Positions 1-11,201 of a stretch of 64,000 bases of DNA are shown one piece after another. The position numbers and the translations under genes were made by a program. The stretch comes from Emydura subglobosa (taxonomy: Eukaryota > Chordata > Testudines > Chelidae), in NCBI GenBank assembly GCA_007922225.1, contig ML679956.1:15287049-15351048 (forward strand). The letters are read 5' to 3'. A model generated the notes under the pieces. That model made no database searches. It was not told the DNA's origin and was given only the letters and a program-made list of their open reading frames with translations. The stretch's first letter is position 1; each line of letters begins with the position of its first letter.

Positions 1-339
1 AATATGAGGAGAGAAAGAATAATACTCAATACCAACTTGTCCCTTGAGGAACATATGGCACAAGGGATTGGTAATGGGATACAAAGCCTTTACACTATCA
101 GTGTGAATCCTGCCCAGCTCAGCAGTGGTCAAAGTTGTTATAGCTATTTGATGGCCTGTCTGAATGTATTGATGGTCTTAGTTCAGTTCCCAGTAGACAG
201 ATATCCAGTTGTAACCCCCTTCCAGGTCACTGTCCCAATATGAGGTTGTTCAGGATAGGGTAAGTCTGCCTTGTGACTTTTTACATAATCACAACAAAAC
301 CACCATCCAAACTGGCACTAAGGACCAGATTTTTTTTGT
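1..339. other. Unassigned non-coding DNA
   Basis: I recognise no gene or repeat here. The 79-codon open frame at the left edge has no recognisable motif and no codon-use signal, so I treat it as chance. A T-run occurs at about 330-337. Confidence 0.4.
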
Positions 340-399
340 AAGTATTTAGGTGTCTAAGTCACACTGAAATCAATGGGAATTAGATGCCTAAATATCTTT
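340..399. repeat. Foldback repeat with CAATGGG-type loop
   Basis: The left arm (AAGTATTTAGGTGTCTAAGTC) is nearly the reverse complement of the right arm (GAATTAGATGCCTAAATATC), around a short loop with AAATCAATGGGA. It belongs to the foldback group with an AATCAATGG/AAGTCAATGG centre that recurs through this window. It is non-coding and probably a degenerate MITE. Confidence 0.6.
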
Positions 400-2955
400 A
401 TAAGTGAGTTTACAGTCAGCAGAGGCCAATAACTACATGGGAATGAGGTAAGCACAGTCTCTCTAGGGTTGCTCAGTGTGATGCACTGGGAAGGTGCAGA
501 TTGACTCCTAAGTGACATAGGTGCTTTTGAAAATTTTATCCAGAGCCAATGTACAGAGGGGAGCAAAGTCCCTATTGAATTGACAATTTCATCCTCAACT
601 CCATGGGCTGGTACAGAGTGTGGTGGAGCACGCAGAGATTACCCAGGTCCAGGAGACCATGGTCAGGGTAAATACAAAACTGTTTTTTTCCCCTACTTTA
701 CCAGACAGTTGCCTACTTGCTCTATAGCCCCTTAGTGGCCACCCTGAATAGTGATCACAACTAACATCGCATCTAAACAATCACAACTGACACTGCAGAG
801 ACCCAGAGTAACATGGTCCTTATCCCCCCATATCTTTTGAGTGACTTAATACCATGATTCATGAGACCTGCTATTGAGATTGGTCCTTGCGCAACTTGTG
901 CAAGGGGAAGGTGGGAAAAAAGGTCTTTCCACATCCCAGCATGATTTTGTAAGGGCAGACTACTAGCCATAATTCCCTGAAGCTTTGTTACCAAACAAGC
1001 ATTTATACAGTTAAGTTTACCTTAACTTTAAATGTATAGTTAAGGCTCAGTTCTCCCCTCACACTGGTTTTACACCATTGTAACTCTGTGCCAGAAATAC
1101 TGCAATAACTTGAGATGGATTAAAATACTAGTGAACCAAATGGTGCAATGAGATGAATCTTTATTTGAGACGATCCTGTAATAACACCATCTCAATGTAG
1201 TTTTGAATTACCAATATTTTCTCCCCTTTGCCAGTAAATTTCACTTGGAGATGTTATGTCTCATCCTATGCAATACAATAATGGTGTGTTGGAACAACAA
1301 AGGTGTGACTGTATTTTCTTTTTGTATTGATTAATTTAATGGGTGTAAGCAATGGCAGAATTTTAGTAGGGTAACATTTAAAGAAACAATATATTGTGTG
1401 TCAGAATGTGTGATTTGTGAGACAAAATCACATATTAAAAGGGCAGCAGCTCTACCAGATAAATACATTTCTACACCTAGGTTTAATTTAAACTATGTAA
1501 CCAAATGTTCGCATCTATTTTGATCTAGCGCTGTCAAACATTCCTAAGCCATATTGTTAAAAACCCAAGAACCTCGAAGGTAATCAGTTTGCAAGCTTTA
1601 TTTGTTTTGTTCTAAAGTCAGGACTTTGGAAAGCTTTCAAGACAATGCTTATTCTTGAACAGATGCCATTACAAACTTCACAAACATACAAGATATGCAG
1701 ACTAATTTCTGAAGGGGGAATGGAAATCATGCAGCTGAAAAAACCACCTTGACCCACTTTTACCTCTAGCTCCAAACAAAAACTGGAAAGCAAATGCTGA
1801 CTTCCTTCTATAAATAGTGGCTGCCCTGTCAAAACCTGCCCATTCATTCCATCACTATGTGCATCACAGATTGTTTTTCTATAGCATTTTCAAATCTCAC
1901 TTACTGCCAAGACAACTGAATGGTTTATCTATGAGACTTGAATTCGCCTGGCTGTGACATTATTCAAACATTACTCATACAATGGCCTCTACATACAGCT
2001 GCGTCTGCTAACAGGTCAGGAAGAGTTTTATAGTGACATTTTATGAAGAAATTTACATAATCAAAAGGAAATGTGATAACACTTTATTTTAAGTGTCCAG
2101 TAACCAATGCTTCATCACTGCACAGTACCATGGGGAAGTACATAAGACATTCACATGATTGCTCAATGAATCCATTAGGATTAGTGGTATCAAAATAAAT
2201 ACCAGATGAATTAACAAGGGATTGTGTAAAACAAAATTCTGTATAAATGCTTGTTTTCCAATTCCAGCCTTCAAATAACATCAGCATAGTACCCTAAAAT
2301 CATTACTTTGCTATTCTAGCTGCTTCCCTACAGTGCTCTAATGGTAGTTTTGCCCTACAGTGAATTCATATTATATCTGGCACAGGGCATTTGGATTCAC
2401 TTAACTGTTGTCAAATGTATAGGCTTGCTGTTCTTGGATTCCCAGAGAACTTTGGAAAACAGATTTCAATGCTTGATTGGGAAAGAGGGAAACTCTGAGC
2501 CAAACTAAACTATTCCTCTCCCCCTTCTTCTGTTGATAACTCCTTGGGATTTTCAAAATGGAGATAAAAGAGGTTAGATATCTGCTGATTTCAGAGAGAG
2601 CAGAGGTTGCCCATGGGTGGCCAGGACTGACTGACAGTGACTAGGCTATATATGGCAATGAGAACCAGGGTCTGAGTGAAATCCCAGACACTAAAGTGTG
2701 CAAAATTCCCTAGGAACTAGCCTTTCCAATTAGCAAGAGACACAGATGTAATGTAACAGTTACATTTTGAAACAGCCCTAAGGAAGTTTACACAGCCTCT
2801 TGGAACCTTTTAGCTTAATTAGCAGTAGGGAAGTCCCTAGAAACACTTTTAAGTCTGGGGAAACACCTAGATAATTATAATTCAATCAAGGATTTAAACA
2901 AGGAAAGACACAATACAAATCTGTTTACATTTCTTGAGGGAGAAACAAAAAGCTG
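400..2955. other. Unassigned AT-rich intergenic or intronic DNA
   Basis: No exon, RNA gene or well-preserved repeat can be supported in this stretch. A weak half-copy of the foldback group lies near 1045-1110 (CACTGGTTTTACACCATTG). The short open frames on the minus strand at 1584-1847 and 2084-2287 lack motifs and look like chance. Confidence 0.4.
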
Positions 2956-2957
2956 AT

Positions 2958-3600
2958 GTGGGGAAATTATAGTTGTGATGCTGTATGATTAAAGTATGAC
3001 CAGGCATATCATCGTTTCTACCACTGTTATATAATTGCTATAAATCTTATACAAATATGTCATGTAAGGTATCAAGGGAAAAGTTATTATTAGGTTTATA
3101 TGCATGTATCATCTTTGTATCTGAAGTTATAAATATGACTTTTGATTTGGATTTCAAATATGTTTGCTCTTGAGAGAGCACTTTTTTGTATCCAGTCTAG
3201 CTACTTGGTGAATAAACAATGCCTGTTGATCGCCCATCAGAGGATACTTAGTTTTCACAATGGGCCATAAAAGGAGCTTGACCCCATCCACTGAGCTTTC
3301 CTGTGGATGTTTTAGCCAGACTGTGGGTGATGGCTACTCCTATGACTCAGCAAAGTATGCAAGGAAATGTGACTTGCTCAGGTGACCCAGGACTCCATCT
3401 TGTTTCTGTGAATTTCCACAAGCTAAGACAAAGAGCATCCACCCACATGGCAGAGGGTATATAAGGCCCTAAAAAAAAAATCTCCATTTTATCTGAATTT
3501 CTTGCTTCTTTTCTCTGGACTGGATTTCTAACAAGGAAGTTCTAGACACGGATTGATGACCCCCAACCTGTTTAGGTAATTATCAGAGACTTTAGCAGTT
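2958..3600 (+). repeat. LTR-like interspersed repeat, copy A
   Basis: The segment shares an ordered set of words with 30355-31440 and more weakly with 25290-25990: a TGTAAGGTATCA block at 3063, then TATCATCTTTGTATCTGAAGT, then a promoter-like zone. A TATA-like box (TATATAAGG) lies near 3458-3467, followed by an A run and a pyrimidine-rich tract. This layout fits an LTR or other Pol II-driven repeat. The family is recognised from memory of turtle sequence, so the class (ERV or Gypsy) is open. No TG...CA ends or target duplication were found. Confidence 0.45.
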
Positions 3601-5706
3601 TATCTCACCACTGCTGCAACGTGATCCTGAAAGAACTTGGCAACTCTGTTCTGTTCCGGCAGAAGTGTCAGCAGCGAGCATGGAGCGGCACAGTGTGGTT
3701 GCTGACCCCTGCAGTAGACATTTGCCACAGCTAGGTGGAGTTTGCCATTTGAGCTATGAGGAGGGGTTGCATAGGCATCCAGGCTTCTGACCAGGACACA
3801 AAGTCTTGAGCTATTCATTCAATATAAAAACTGATCTCCCTGGAAGCTGAACTTGCAAATTTGTCTATGTGAATCTCTTCAGTCATTTTGAACCCCCCTT
3901 AACAGTCTGGTCCCTTTTCCCTCCTGCTCTCACTGACTGCTGTCTTCTAAACCACTAGATCTGGTCAACATTTTGTATTCAAAGGATCACCTGCTTTCCA
4001 CTAGCTAGTGTCTTGTGTCCCCTTCCCACTCCCAGCTTTTGCTGCCACTTTCCAGCCTCCAGAAGACAGGACTCTAACACACTGGTTCCCCAGATGGAAG
4101 GTTGGGGAAGAAGCTGGAAGAGCAAATTGGACTCTGTAGTCATACCAAGTTCTAAAATCTAATTGAGTGAATGAGACAGAGAGAAATACAATCACTAAAT
4201 GCAACCAAAAGAAATACAGCCATGCAGGGGGGAACGGGGCACAATTATGGCTCTCATGGAATCTACCAGAGGAATTTGTTTAGTTATTTATATGCATGCT
4301 ATATTGAATAAATGATCAATGGTATAAAAAAGGAGCAACCAAGGTAAACAGTTTCAAGAAGACATAACTATTTTGAAGGAAAAAAATATATTATGCTTTT
4401 CTCGTGTAAAAAAGGGAGCTGGAGTGTAAACATAAATAGACTTCTTGGCTTCGTAGCCAAAAATCCTGTGCTGTGGACCTACTGCACTCTCCTAAAATAC
4501 GTACAAATTCCTGCTTACATCAGACAGTCTTTTAAACATGAGGCGAGAATTAAAATTCCACAGTTAGAGCAAAACATGACAAAGGGCAAAGAAACTGAAG
4601 CAATATTAAATTCTGGGTCCCTGAAGATAAAAACAAGGAGAATATATCCCAATCCCAGAGTCTGTGTTGAGTCTACTAACTTCAATGCCAATAAGAGTTA
4701 AAACTTCAACCATGCTATGTTTGTCTATTTTGGACACATTTCAGGATACTTTTACAGTATGTGCTTCTACAAGGAGGTCTGAGAAAAAAAGAGAGGCCAA
4801 ACTCTTCTTTCTCCCTGTGGGCCCACAAAAAATATTAATAATCATTAATTCTTGTAAATTAACTCTCCCACTTTTTAGACCATATTTCAAGCATGAAAAA
4901 ACCAATTAACCCAAATTTCTTTTTCTTTTTTTAAAAGGGATTGGATAAACATACCTCTTTGTAGAAAAACATGTAGTTTTCAGGTATTACAGTTTTGGTG
5001 AGTGCTTTAAAATGAATGCTGAATGATTAGTACTTAAAACAGCCACTGCAATTTAACGTGTGATGTAGGGATTGAAATACTGCTTAAAGCAATTGAGCCA
5101 ATTCACCTTTGGTGTAAAATTACCCAGGTCAATGGAGTTAGGATGAATTTGACACACTATAATTTGTTTTTTAGTTAGTTGATATATATATTACATAAAT
5201 GTATTACTATCTAAAAACTGCCAGGACTTTATTTATTTATTTTTTTTTAGTTTAAAAAACTTATAATGTTGCAAGAATACATTTTATAATATGTTTTTTA
5301 TCATCATCATCATCATCTGGCTGTTTTGTTTATTCTCTAATTACATGGATTCAATTCTGTATTCAGCAAATAAAATTCTATATTTGATCAAATGCAGATA
5401 AAATAAAGAGATTGGATTAATCCACTTTGAGCTATGCAGAGTCCCAGAAAATTACAATTTCAAAGAAATTTTGATGCAGAAAACTTTTGCTTATGGCTAT
5501 GGCAATAGATGAGTGTTTAATGACAGCTCATCCTTTTAACCACTGAAAAGCCTGTCCATTTGAATTACTTACTAGAAGTAGTCATATAAAGTCTACTCTA
5601 CCTTTGGATGTGAGAGTGAGTAATTCACATGGACTCTAATACAAGTTGCATGCATTCATTCAAGGAGAGATTTATAAGTAGAAATTCTCCATTTTCTTTT
5701 TATGAA
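3601..5706. other. Unassigned DNA with minor simple repeats
   Basis: I see no supportable gene. The plus-strand open frame at 4393-4701 (102 codons) is AT-driven and has no motif. A short (ATC)n run occurs at 5300-5318. A half-copy of the foldback group (GGTCAATGGAGTTAGGATGAA) lies near 5127-5150. Confidence 0.4.
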
Positions 5707-6311
5707 ACCTATCATTTAAATCAGCTTCTGTACCAGATGACTGGAGGACAGCTATCATGACACCATTTTCTTAAAAAGACTCCAGCAGTGATCCTGGCAA
5801 TTATAGGTCAGTAAACCTAACTTCAGTACCAAGCACATTGGTTGAAACTATAGCAAAGAACAGAATTATCAGACACGTAGATGAACAAATTTTGTTGGGA
5901 AAGAGTCAACATGGCTTTTGTAAAGAGAAATCATGACTCACCAATCTATTAGAATTCTTTGAGGGAGTCAACAAACATGTGGACAAGGGTGATCCAGTGG
6001 ATATAGCATACCTGGACTTTCAGAAAGCCTTTGACAAGGATCCAGACTAAAGACTCGGAGACAAAGTAAGCAGTCATAGGATAACAGGGAAGGTCCCCTC
6101 ACGGATCAGTAACTGGTTAAAAGACAGGAAACAAATGATAAGAATAAATGGTCAGTTTTCACAATGGAGAGAGGTAAATAATGGTGTACCCCAGAGATCT
6201 GTACTGGGACCTGTGCTGCTCAGCATATTCATAAATAATCTGGAAAGAGGGGTAAACAGTGAGGTGGCAAAATTTGAAGATGATACAACCTTAGTCAAGA
6301 TCGTTAACTCC
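5707..6311 (+). pseudogene. CR1 LINE fragment, reverse-transcriptase domain (dead)
   Basis: This is a piece of CR1 ORF2, the protein that nicks target DNA and reverse-transcribes its own RNA. In order one sees the start of the RT domain (PDDWRTAIMTP-like), the RIIRHVDEQ block, and motif A as AYLDFQKAFD near 6005-6034. Motif B follows as GVPQRSVLGP near 6184-6213, with R where G is usual, and motif C as FEDDT near 6272-6286. The aspartate pair of motif C is kept. The frame is broken by TGA at 5934-5936 and a frameshift after AFDK. Both ends of the LINE are missing. The first 170 bases closely match 36454-36627. Confidence 0.9.
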
Positions 6312-7530
6312 AACTGGTGGTTGCAGTATGAGGGGTCCCATAAGTCATTTAACAGGCCGGCAACTCCAAGAGAGGACAAATAACTGGAACCATGCACACA
6401 GTTAGGGAAGTGATGCCCCATCTGAAGTTTTGCTCTAGAGCAGTCACTGATCTCAGTGCAGGCAATATATAGAATTTAATCTATGTTGATGTTATTACAT
6501 TTTATATTCAACATTTTCCCTTACTGATGTGTTTTTCCTTCTTTATTTGATCCACTTAGGCTCACTGCATTTTACTACTGACGCAATAGTGCTTTCTGAC
6601 ATGGTAAGAGTGGTTCGAATGAAACACTAAAACTGAAACACTAGCATGAATGATGCCAGAAAACCTCAAGTTCCAGTCAGTGATCATGGGAAATCTTAAG
6701 AATATTGTTTCTTTTTCAGTCCCTCCCAATCCCAATGGAGCATTAGCCTCTTTCCCACCAACAATTGTGTTTTCATGCCAGAATGATTAAATCGAAAGTC
6801 TTGCATCATCTCTCAAGTTATAATCGTTATTAGCATGACAGCCAGTGGATGTGAGGCTATAAAACAAAATTATTAGCAACTGAGAAGGGTTTGTATAATG
6901 GCAGTATGGGACCTATTAGTCTTTTTAAGACTTAAACCAAAATGTTCATGCTAGAACAGCTAGGGCTATTGCCATGCACCTACCAGTATCTTTAACTGGA
7001 CCATCGTCTAAGTGATCATTTTCAGCCTCAGTATGTTGACATCTTACCCCATCATTCAATACCATTTCCAACTTCTTCCTTCCAAAGAAAACTCAACCCA
7101 AAGGAGGTGGAGAGTACAATAGCCATCACTGTGAGACAGACTGCAGTCACCAGTTAACCACCATGCCCAAGAGTTTCAGAAGTGACTAGGGCTTTGGGTG
7201 CTCAACTTGAGAGAGGTTAAAGAGGCCTGATTATCTGCAGGTGCTGATTACCCTACATGTCAGGGCCCTTTAAGGCCCTTAAAGTCATGCAGAAAACTTT
7301 TGAAAGATCTTGCCCAAATCTACCTTCTGCTCTTTGACTGTTTTATTTGGTCTATACACCGTGTGGGTGAAAGAACAAGATTAACTTTGATAATTGCCTA
7401 TTTCATGTTTCCAAACTGGGCCAGAAGAAGCAGTGCTGAAATGCTATAAGAAAGGCTGTTTATGCAACTCTGTCCTGACTATAAAATAGGAAAGAAGTTG
7501 GTTTTTTTTAAAATTGAGATTTCTAATCCA
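6312..7530. other. Unassigned DNA
   Basis: No gene is supported. A weak half-foldback related to the 16690-16895 repeat lies near 7183-7290 (GGGTGCTCAACTTGAGAGAGG, then GGTGCTGATTA). The rest is AT-rich unique-looking sequence. Confidence 0.35.
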
Positions 7531-7577
7531 AAGACCAAAGAGAAGACCAAAGAGTCTGAAGACCAAAGAGTCTCAGA
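7531..7577. repeat. Short tandem repeat, AAGACCAAAGAGTCTG unit
   Basis: Three head-to-tail partial copies of AAGACCAAAGAG(TCTG) can be read directly. The tract is small and imperfect. Confidence 0.7.
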
Positions 7578-7885
7578 GTGTTCATTTCTAGACACGGGTG
7601 TTGTTCAGAGGTTTACTTCAGAATTTTTAAAGATATTAGATTAATTCATCACTAAACCACAGTTATCTGTCGCTGTGGACCTAATGAATCACTTCTCCAG
7701 TTTACCCTTATCCTGGGGTTTTCTAAAACATTAGGAAAGGATTTAAATTGTTTTCATTCTTTTCATTCTTTACTTTATTTTTTAAATGTTTAATAAAACC
7801 AAAAGCCCTTCCTCCCTTGTCTAATGCTTTTTTACCTGAAGCACACATTTACAAGGAGTAAATAGTCCTTTGGAGATTTTGTATG

Positions 7886-7972
7886 CAGTGGTGTAAGCTC
7901 GAAAGCTTGTCTCTCTCACCAACAGATGTTGGTCCAATAAAAGATATTGCCTCACCTACCTTGTCTCTTGTG
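7886..7972 (+). mobile_element. Penelope-like / hammerhead-bearing repeat remnant
   Basis: The words GCTCGAAAGCTTGTCTCT, CACCAACAG, GTTGGTCCAATAAAAGATA and CCTCACCTACCTTGTCTCT follow one another as in a widespread vertebrate repeat I know from memory. In full copies a CTGANGA box and a short stem precede GCTCGAAAGC, which is the layout of a hammerhead ribozyme core. Here only the second strand of stem II and the GAAA box remain; the CTGANGA half is missing. Assignment to Penelope-like elements is by recall and should be tested. Confidence 0.55.
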
Positions 7973-9229
7973 AGATTTTGTCACTTCTGGTTTTCTCCCA
8001 TGGCTCGTGAACAGTTTTGCATATGGTTTCCATATGAAGGTTTACATGAGAATCTATCTTTTATTATTATTATTTGTGCTTCATAGAGTGAACATGACTG
8101 ACTTTGCTTCAACAGAACACAGTACCTGTGTGCTCTATTCCATCGATTCATAATGCACAAGCATTTTCCTTTGCAATAGTCAGGAATCTTGGCCCACCTT
8201 TAATATCTTTATACATATATACTAGCCTGTGTGGCTCTATTATGATCCCACTCAGTGAGAGATGAGATGTAGTTGAGTAGGGGAAAATATAAATAGTAGC
8301 ATAAACTATACATTATGTTAATCAATCAAAAGTCGGCAAGAGAGGCCAGAGTGAGGGTTAATGGTTGGGTGAACTTCTGTTGTTCCCCAGAAAGACAGAA
8401 TTAATTTGAAAAGTCCATTTGTTCAAAGCAGTCACTTATAGGAGATGTTGTTATAAGAGTTGTTGTAAGAACTTATGAGTCATTAAATTAGTTCCATGCA
8501 CAAAATTAGGCCCAGATTCTCTGCAAGTGGCTCAAAGGGATCCAAAGCAGCCACATCTCCTCAGGGGGCTCCTACACTTAAGTTCCCTAACACTGGGGGC
8601 CTTTCAAGGTTAATAAGAGGACAATGGCCATAGAGCTACCACACTCCAGCTATTTTCATCTAGCAGCTGACTCTTTGCTAACTCCAGCTAACTGGTGGAG
8701 TGTGGGATAGCCCCAAGTTGGCTCTGCACTTTACCAGGACAAGCATGGAACTGGCACCAGAATCAAAGGGTCCTAACCAGCTCCCTTGCAGTCCCCTCTC
8801 TGAGTTGTGCCTGGCAAATACCGAACGCAGCTGCGAATCTGTCCCCTACAGGCTGCACTTAGGGCAGCTGCAGTTTTGGCCCTTGGGCTGGAAAGACAAA
8901 TACGTACTAAGATATGATTTCCAGAACACTTGGCACAGTCTCTTCTTTAGAAATTATTGTAGCACTCCATTTGCAAAAAGTATTTACAATGTTCAAGAAT
9001 AAGAGAATCTGGTTGGCCCAAGGCTTGTCTATCAGTTTTATAACAACATCACAGACAGAGGCATCTCTCTCACAATTTGCTCCACATTAGGTATTTCTAA
9101 AAATTTTCTTCACCGTTGCATTCTTCTCACACTTATGAGGGAGTAACAGGGATGAACAGCAACATTTCACCAATGCATAAGAAGTTTGATTTATGTGTAA
9201 GACTGCTCATTTAAGTGCAATTAATCCTC
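7973..9229. other. Unassigned DNA
   Basis: No gene or clear repeat is supported. The 8700-9002 open frame (100 codons, plus strand) has no motif and is probably chance. Confidence 0.35.
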
Positions 9230-9298
9230 ATCCAAAACCCATTTAAGTCATTAGAGAGAATCCAGTTAGCATCAATGGACTCTGAATCAGGCCTATAT
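9230..9298. repeat. Degenerate foldback repeat
   Basis: CCAAAACCCATTTAAGTCA on the left and CAATGGACTCTGAATCAGGCC on the right resemble the two arms of the family whose fuller copies carry CCCATTGAAGTCAATGGG. The arms are partly decayed. Confidence 0.4.
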
Positions 9299-9737
9299 AC
9301 CTACTATGTTATTGTCAAGGTACTACGGACATGACATGGCTGCTAAAAAAACTATGCGGCTTCGGGGGGAAGAAGGGGACGGACACATAAACAGATCTCA
9401 TTTTCTTGTGGTCACTTCTAGTCTTAAGTGTCTCCACTCAGAGTTGCAGTAGGTTTAGCATCCGATAGTTCAAGTGATGCACAAATAAATGTGTGATTAT
9501 CTTCACTGGCTATCACTATCACAGAGCCTGCGTTCAGTAGCTAGGTCACAATTTGGATTTTTTTTTTTTTAATTAAGAAAATGGTTAGTGACTTTTGGAA
9601 GTTTCACCATCTTTTGCTGCAAAGATCTATCAGCTGGAGTGACCCTGTTAGTCAGAGCCCAGAGAAAGTGGTGGTGAAGAACCATGCTAGAACAGGAGAA
9701 AATCAGGGGGCATTCTGCCATGCAGAGAGAAAAGGGA

Positions 9738-9803
9738 AAATCCTGACCCCATTGAAGTCAATGGCAAAAGCCACCATGGATTGCAATGGGAAAGGATTTT
9801 ACC
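9738..9803. repeat. Foldback repeat with AAGTCAATGG centre
   Basis: Left arm AAAATCCTGACCCCATTG, followed by AAGTCAATGG, pairs with the right arm CAATGGGAAAGGATTTTA. The inverted symmetry is plain and the copy is short and non-coding. Confidence 0.65.
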
Positions 9804-9963
9804 CAGAAGGCCTCCTGCAGCTTCTCACCATGCAGGAACCGCAATTCTGCCTGACAATTGCCCAGGCCAGTCAAGGAGCGAACAGCTCCTTGGGTCCCTC
9901 CCATAAGCACTGGGCAGGATGTACTGGGGACTGAGAACAGTATTGCTTGCAGCAGGACACAAA

Positions 9964-10215
9964 GGGTATTTCTACACAGCAAAAGAGAAGCCTGCAACCG
10001 TGAGTCTCAGAGCCCAGGCCAGCTGATTTGGGTTTGTTTGCAGGGCTAAAAATAGCAATATAGACACTCCTGCTTGGGCTGGAGCTCAGGCTCTGACACC
10101 CAGGCTCCAAAGGTCCACACTGCTATTTTTAGCCCAAAAGCATGAGCCCAAGTCAGTTGACCTTGCCTCTGAGACTCGCTGCTGTGGACCTTTTTTTGCT
10201 GTATAGACGTACCTA
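9964..10215. mobile_element. Foldback MITE, about 250 bp
   Basis: The left end GGGTATTTCTACACAGCAAA is matched by the reverse complement of the right end, TAGGTACGTCTATACAGCAA. Inside, GGGCTAAAAATAGCA near 10042 pairs with TGCTATTTTTAGCCC near 10121. So the element is an inverted repeat within an inverted repeat. Its GG(G/T)AYGTCTAYAC end resembles the TTA-flanked MITEs at 28020 and 62329, but no clean target duplication survives. It is non-autonomous; the several short frames across it are shadows. Confidence 0.7.
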
Positions 10216-10763
10216 TGCCTGCACATTGAAAGTCTGGAAAACTTGAGATTGATATTCCTCTTTCATTCTCTAAAACAGAATCAATGACTATGAGTTGGAA
10301 AAATCTCACATCTCCATTTTACAATAGTAAGGTCCGTATTTTCAAAGGTGCGATGCACATGGAACTACCAGAGAGCCTTTCTGACCATAAAAGGAATTAA
10401 TTCCAGTCTCCTGGCTAGATTTTACAGAGGGTCCTTCTGACCACCTATAACTTCCCTTATACATTTAATTGGAGAAGCTACTCTTCAGTTCTTAAAAACT
10501 GTTATAGAATATTGCTTTGTTCTGAGAATCAACTACCATATTCCTATCCAGAGGCAGCTGCATTACATGGTGGGTAAAATGATTCATGTAGCTATACTGT
10601 ACATATCTAAAGCACATTGGGAGTCCTCTGGGTGAAAGGTTCTAAACAAATGAAAGCTTTACAAGGCATCATTGTTGTCATGGAGGATCAACATGCTGAG
10701 AAGTTCTGTATATTATATTCCCTTATGAATAGGCATTACACAGGCAGGTGGGGAAAATAGAAC
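10216..10763. other. Unassigned DNA
   Basis: No gene or clear repeat is supported between the two DNA-transposon copies. Confidence 0.35.
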
Positions 10764-10771
10764 CCCTAGAA

Positions 10772-11193
10772 CAGCGGTTCCAAAACATTTTCCCTGCATG
10801 GCCCCCCATTTTCAGATGGGTTGTTTCCCAGTATCCCAGACAGCATGGAAGTTTCTGTTTAAAAATGGTGTCCTCCATGCAGTGTGACTTCTCACGCATT
10901 GTACATACAAGGTCACGCCTCGAGGAGGATGCCATTTCGCTTTACAAAATAGCATCCTCTGGACTGCATGAGCTCACACACATACGGTGCATGCAAGGTC
11001 ATGCTGCATGGAGAGCGCCGTTTTGTGGAGCAAAATAACATCTGCTGTGCGACGTGACCTCGTGCATATGGTGCATGTGAGGAGGAAGCCATTTGGTAAA
11101 ATGGCGTCCTCTGCACGTTCAGGATTGCTGTGACCCCATCTGCTGATGAAGCAACCTCTCGTGGGGTCACGACCCACAGTTTGGGAACTGCTA
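10772..11193. mobile_element. hAT-type MITE with 8-bp target duplication
   Basis: The element begins CAGCGGTTCC and ends GGGAACTGCTA. The inner ends AACATTTTCC and CACAGTTTGGGAACTG are in inverted relation, as expected of hAT terminal repeats. It is flanked by a perfect 8-bp direct repeat CCCTAGAA at 10764-10771 and 11194-11201, the size hAT transposases make. The interior is not coding. It is built of tandem units starting at 10861, 10946, 11032 and 11098. This is a non-autonomous element mobilised in trans. Confidence 0.85.
10861..11130. repeat. Internal tandem array of about 86-bp units in the hAT MITE
   Basis: Units of about 85, 86, 66 and a partial fourth start with AAAATNGCNTCCTCTG-like words. 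They carry GTGCATGCAAGGTCA-like and GAGGANGCCATTT-like words in the same order. Each unit also has some inverted symmetry (ATGGCGTCCTC against GAGGATGCCAT). Confidence 0.7.
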
Positions 11194-11201
11194 CCCTAGA
11201 A

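Noticed and set aside
3440..3480. Host gene promoter with TATA box
   Set aside because: The TATATAAGG lies in an LTR-like repeat and no host transcript can be followed downstream.
4393..4701. 102-codon open frame
   Set aside because: AT-driven with no motif, in unassigned DNA.
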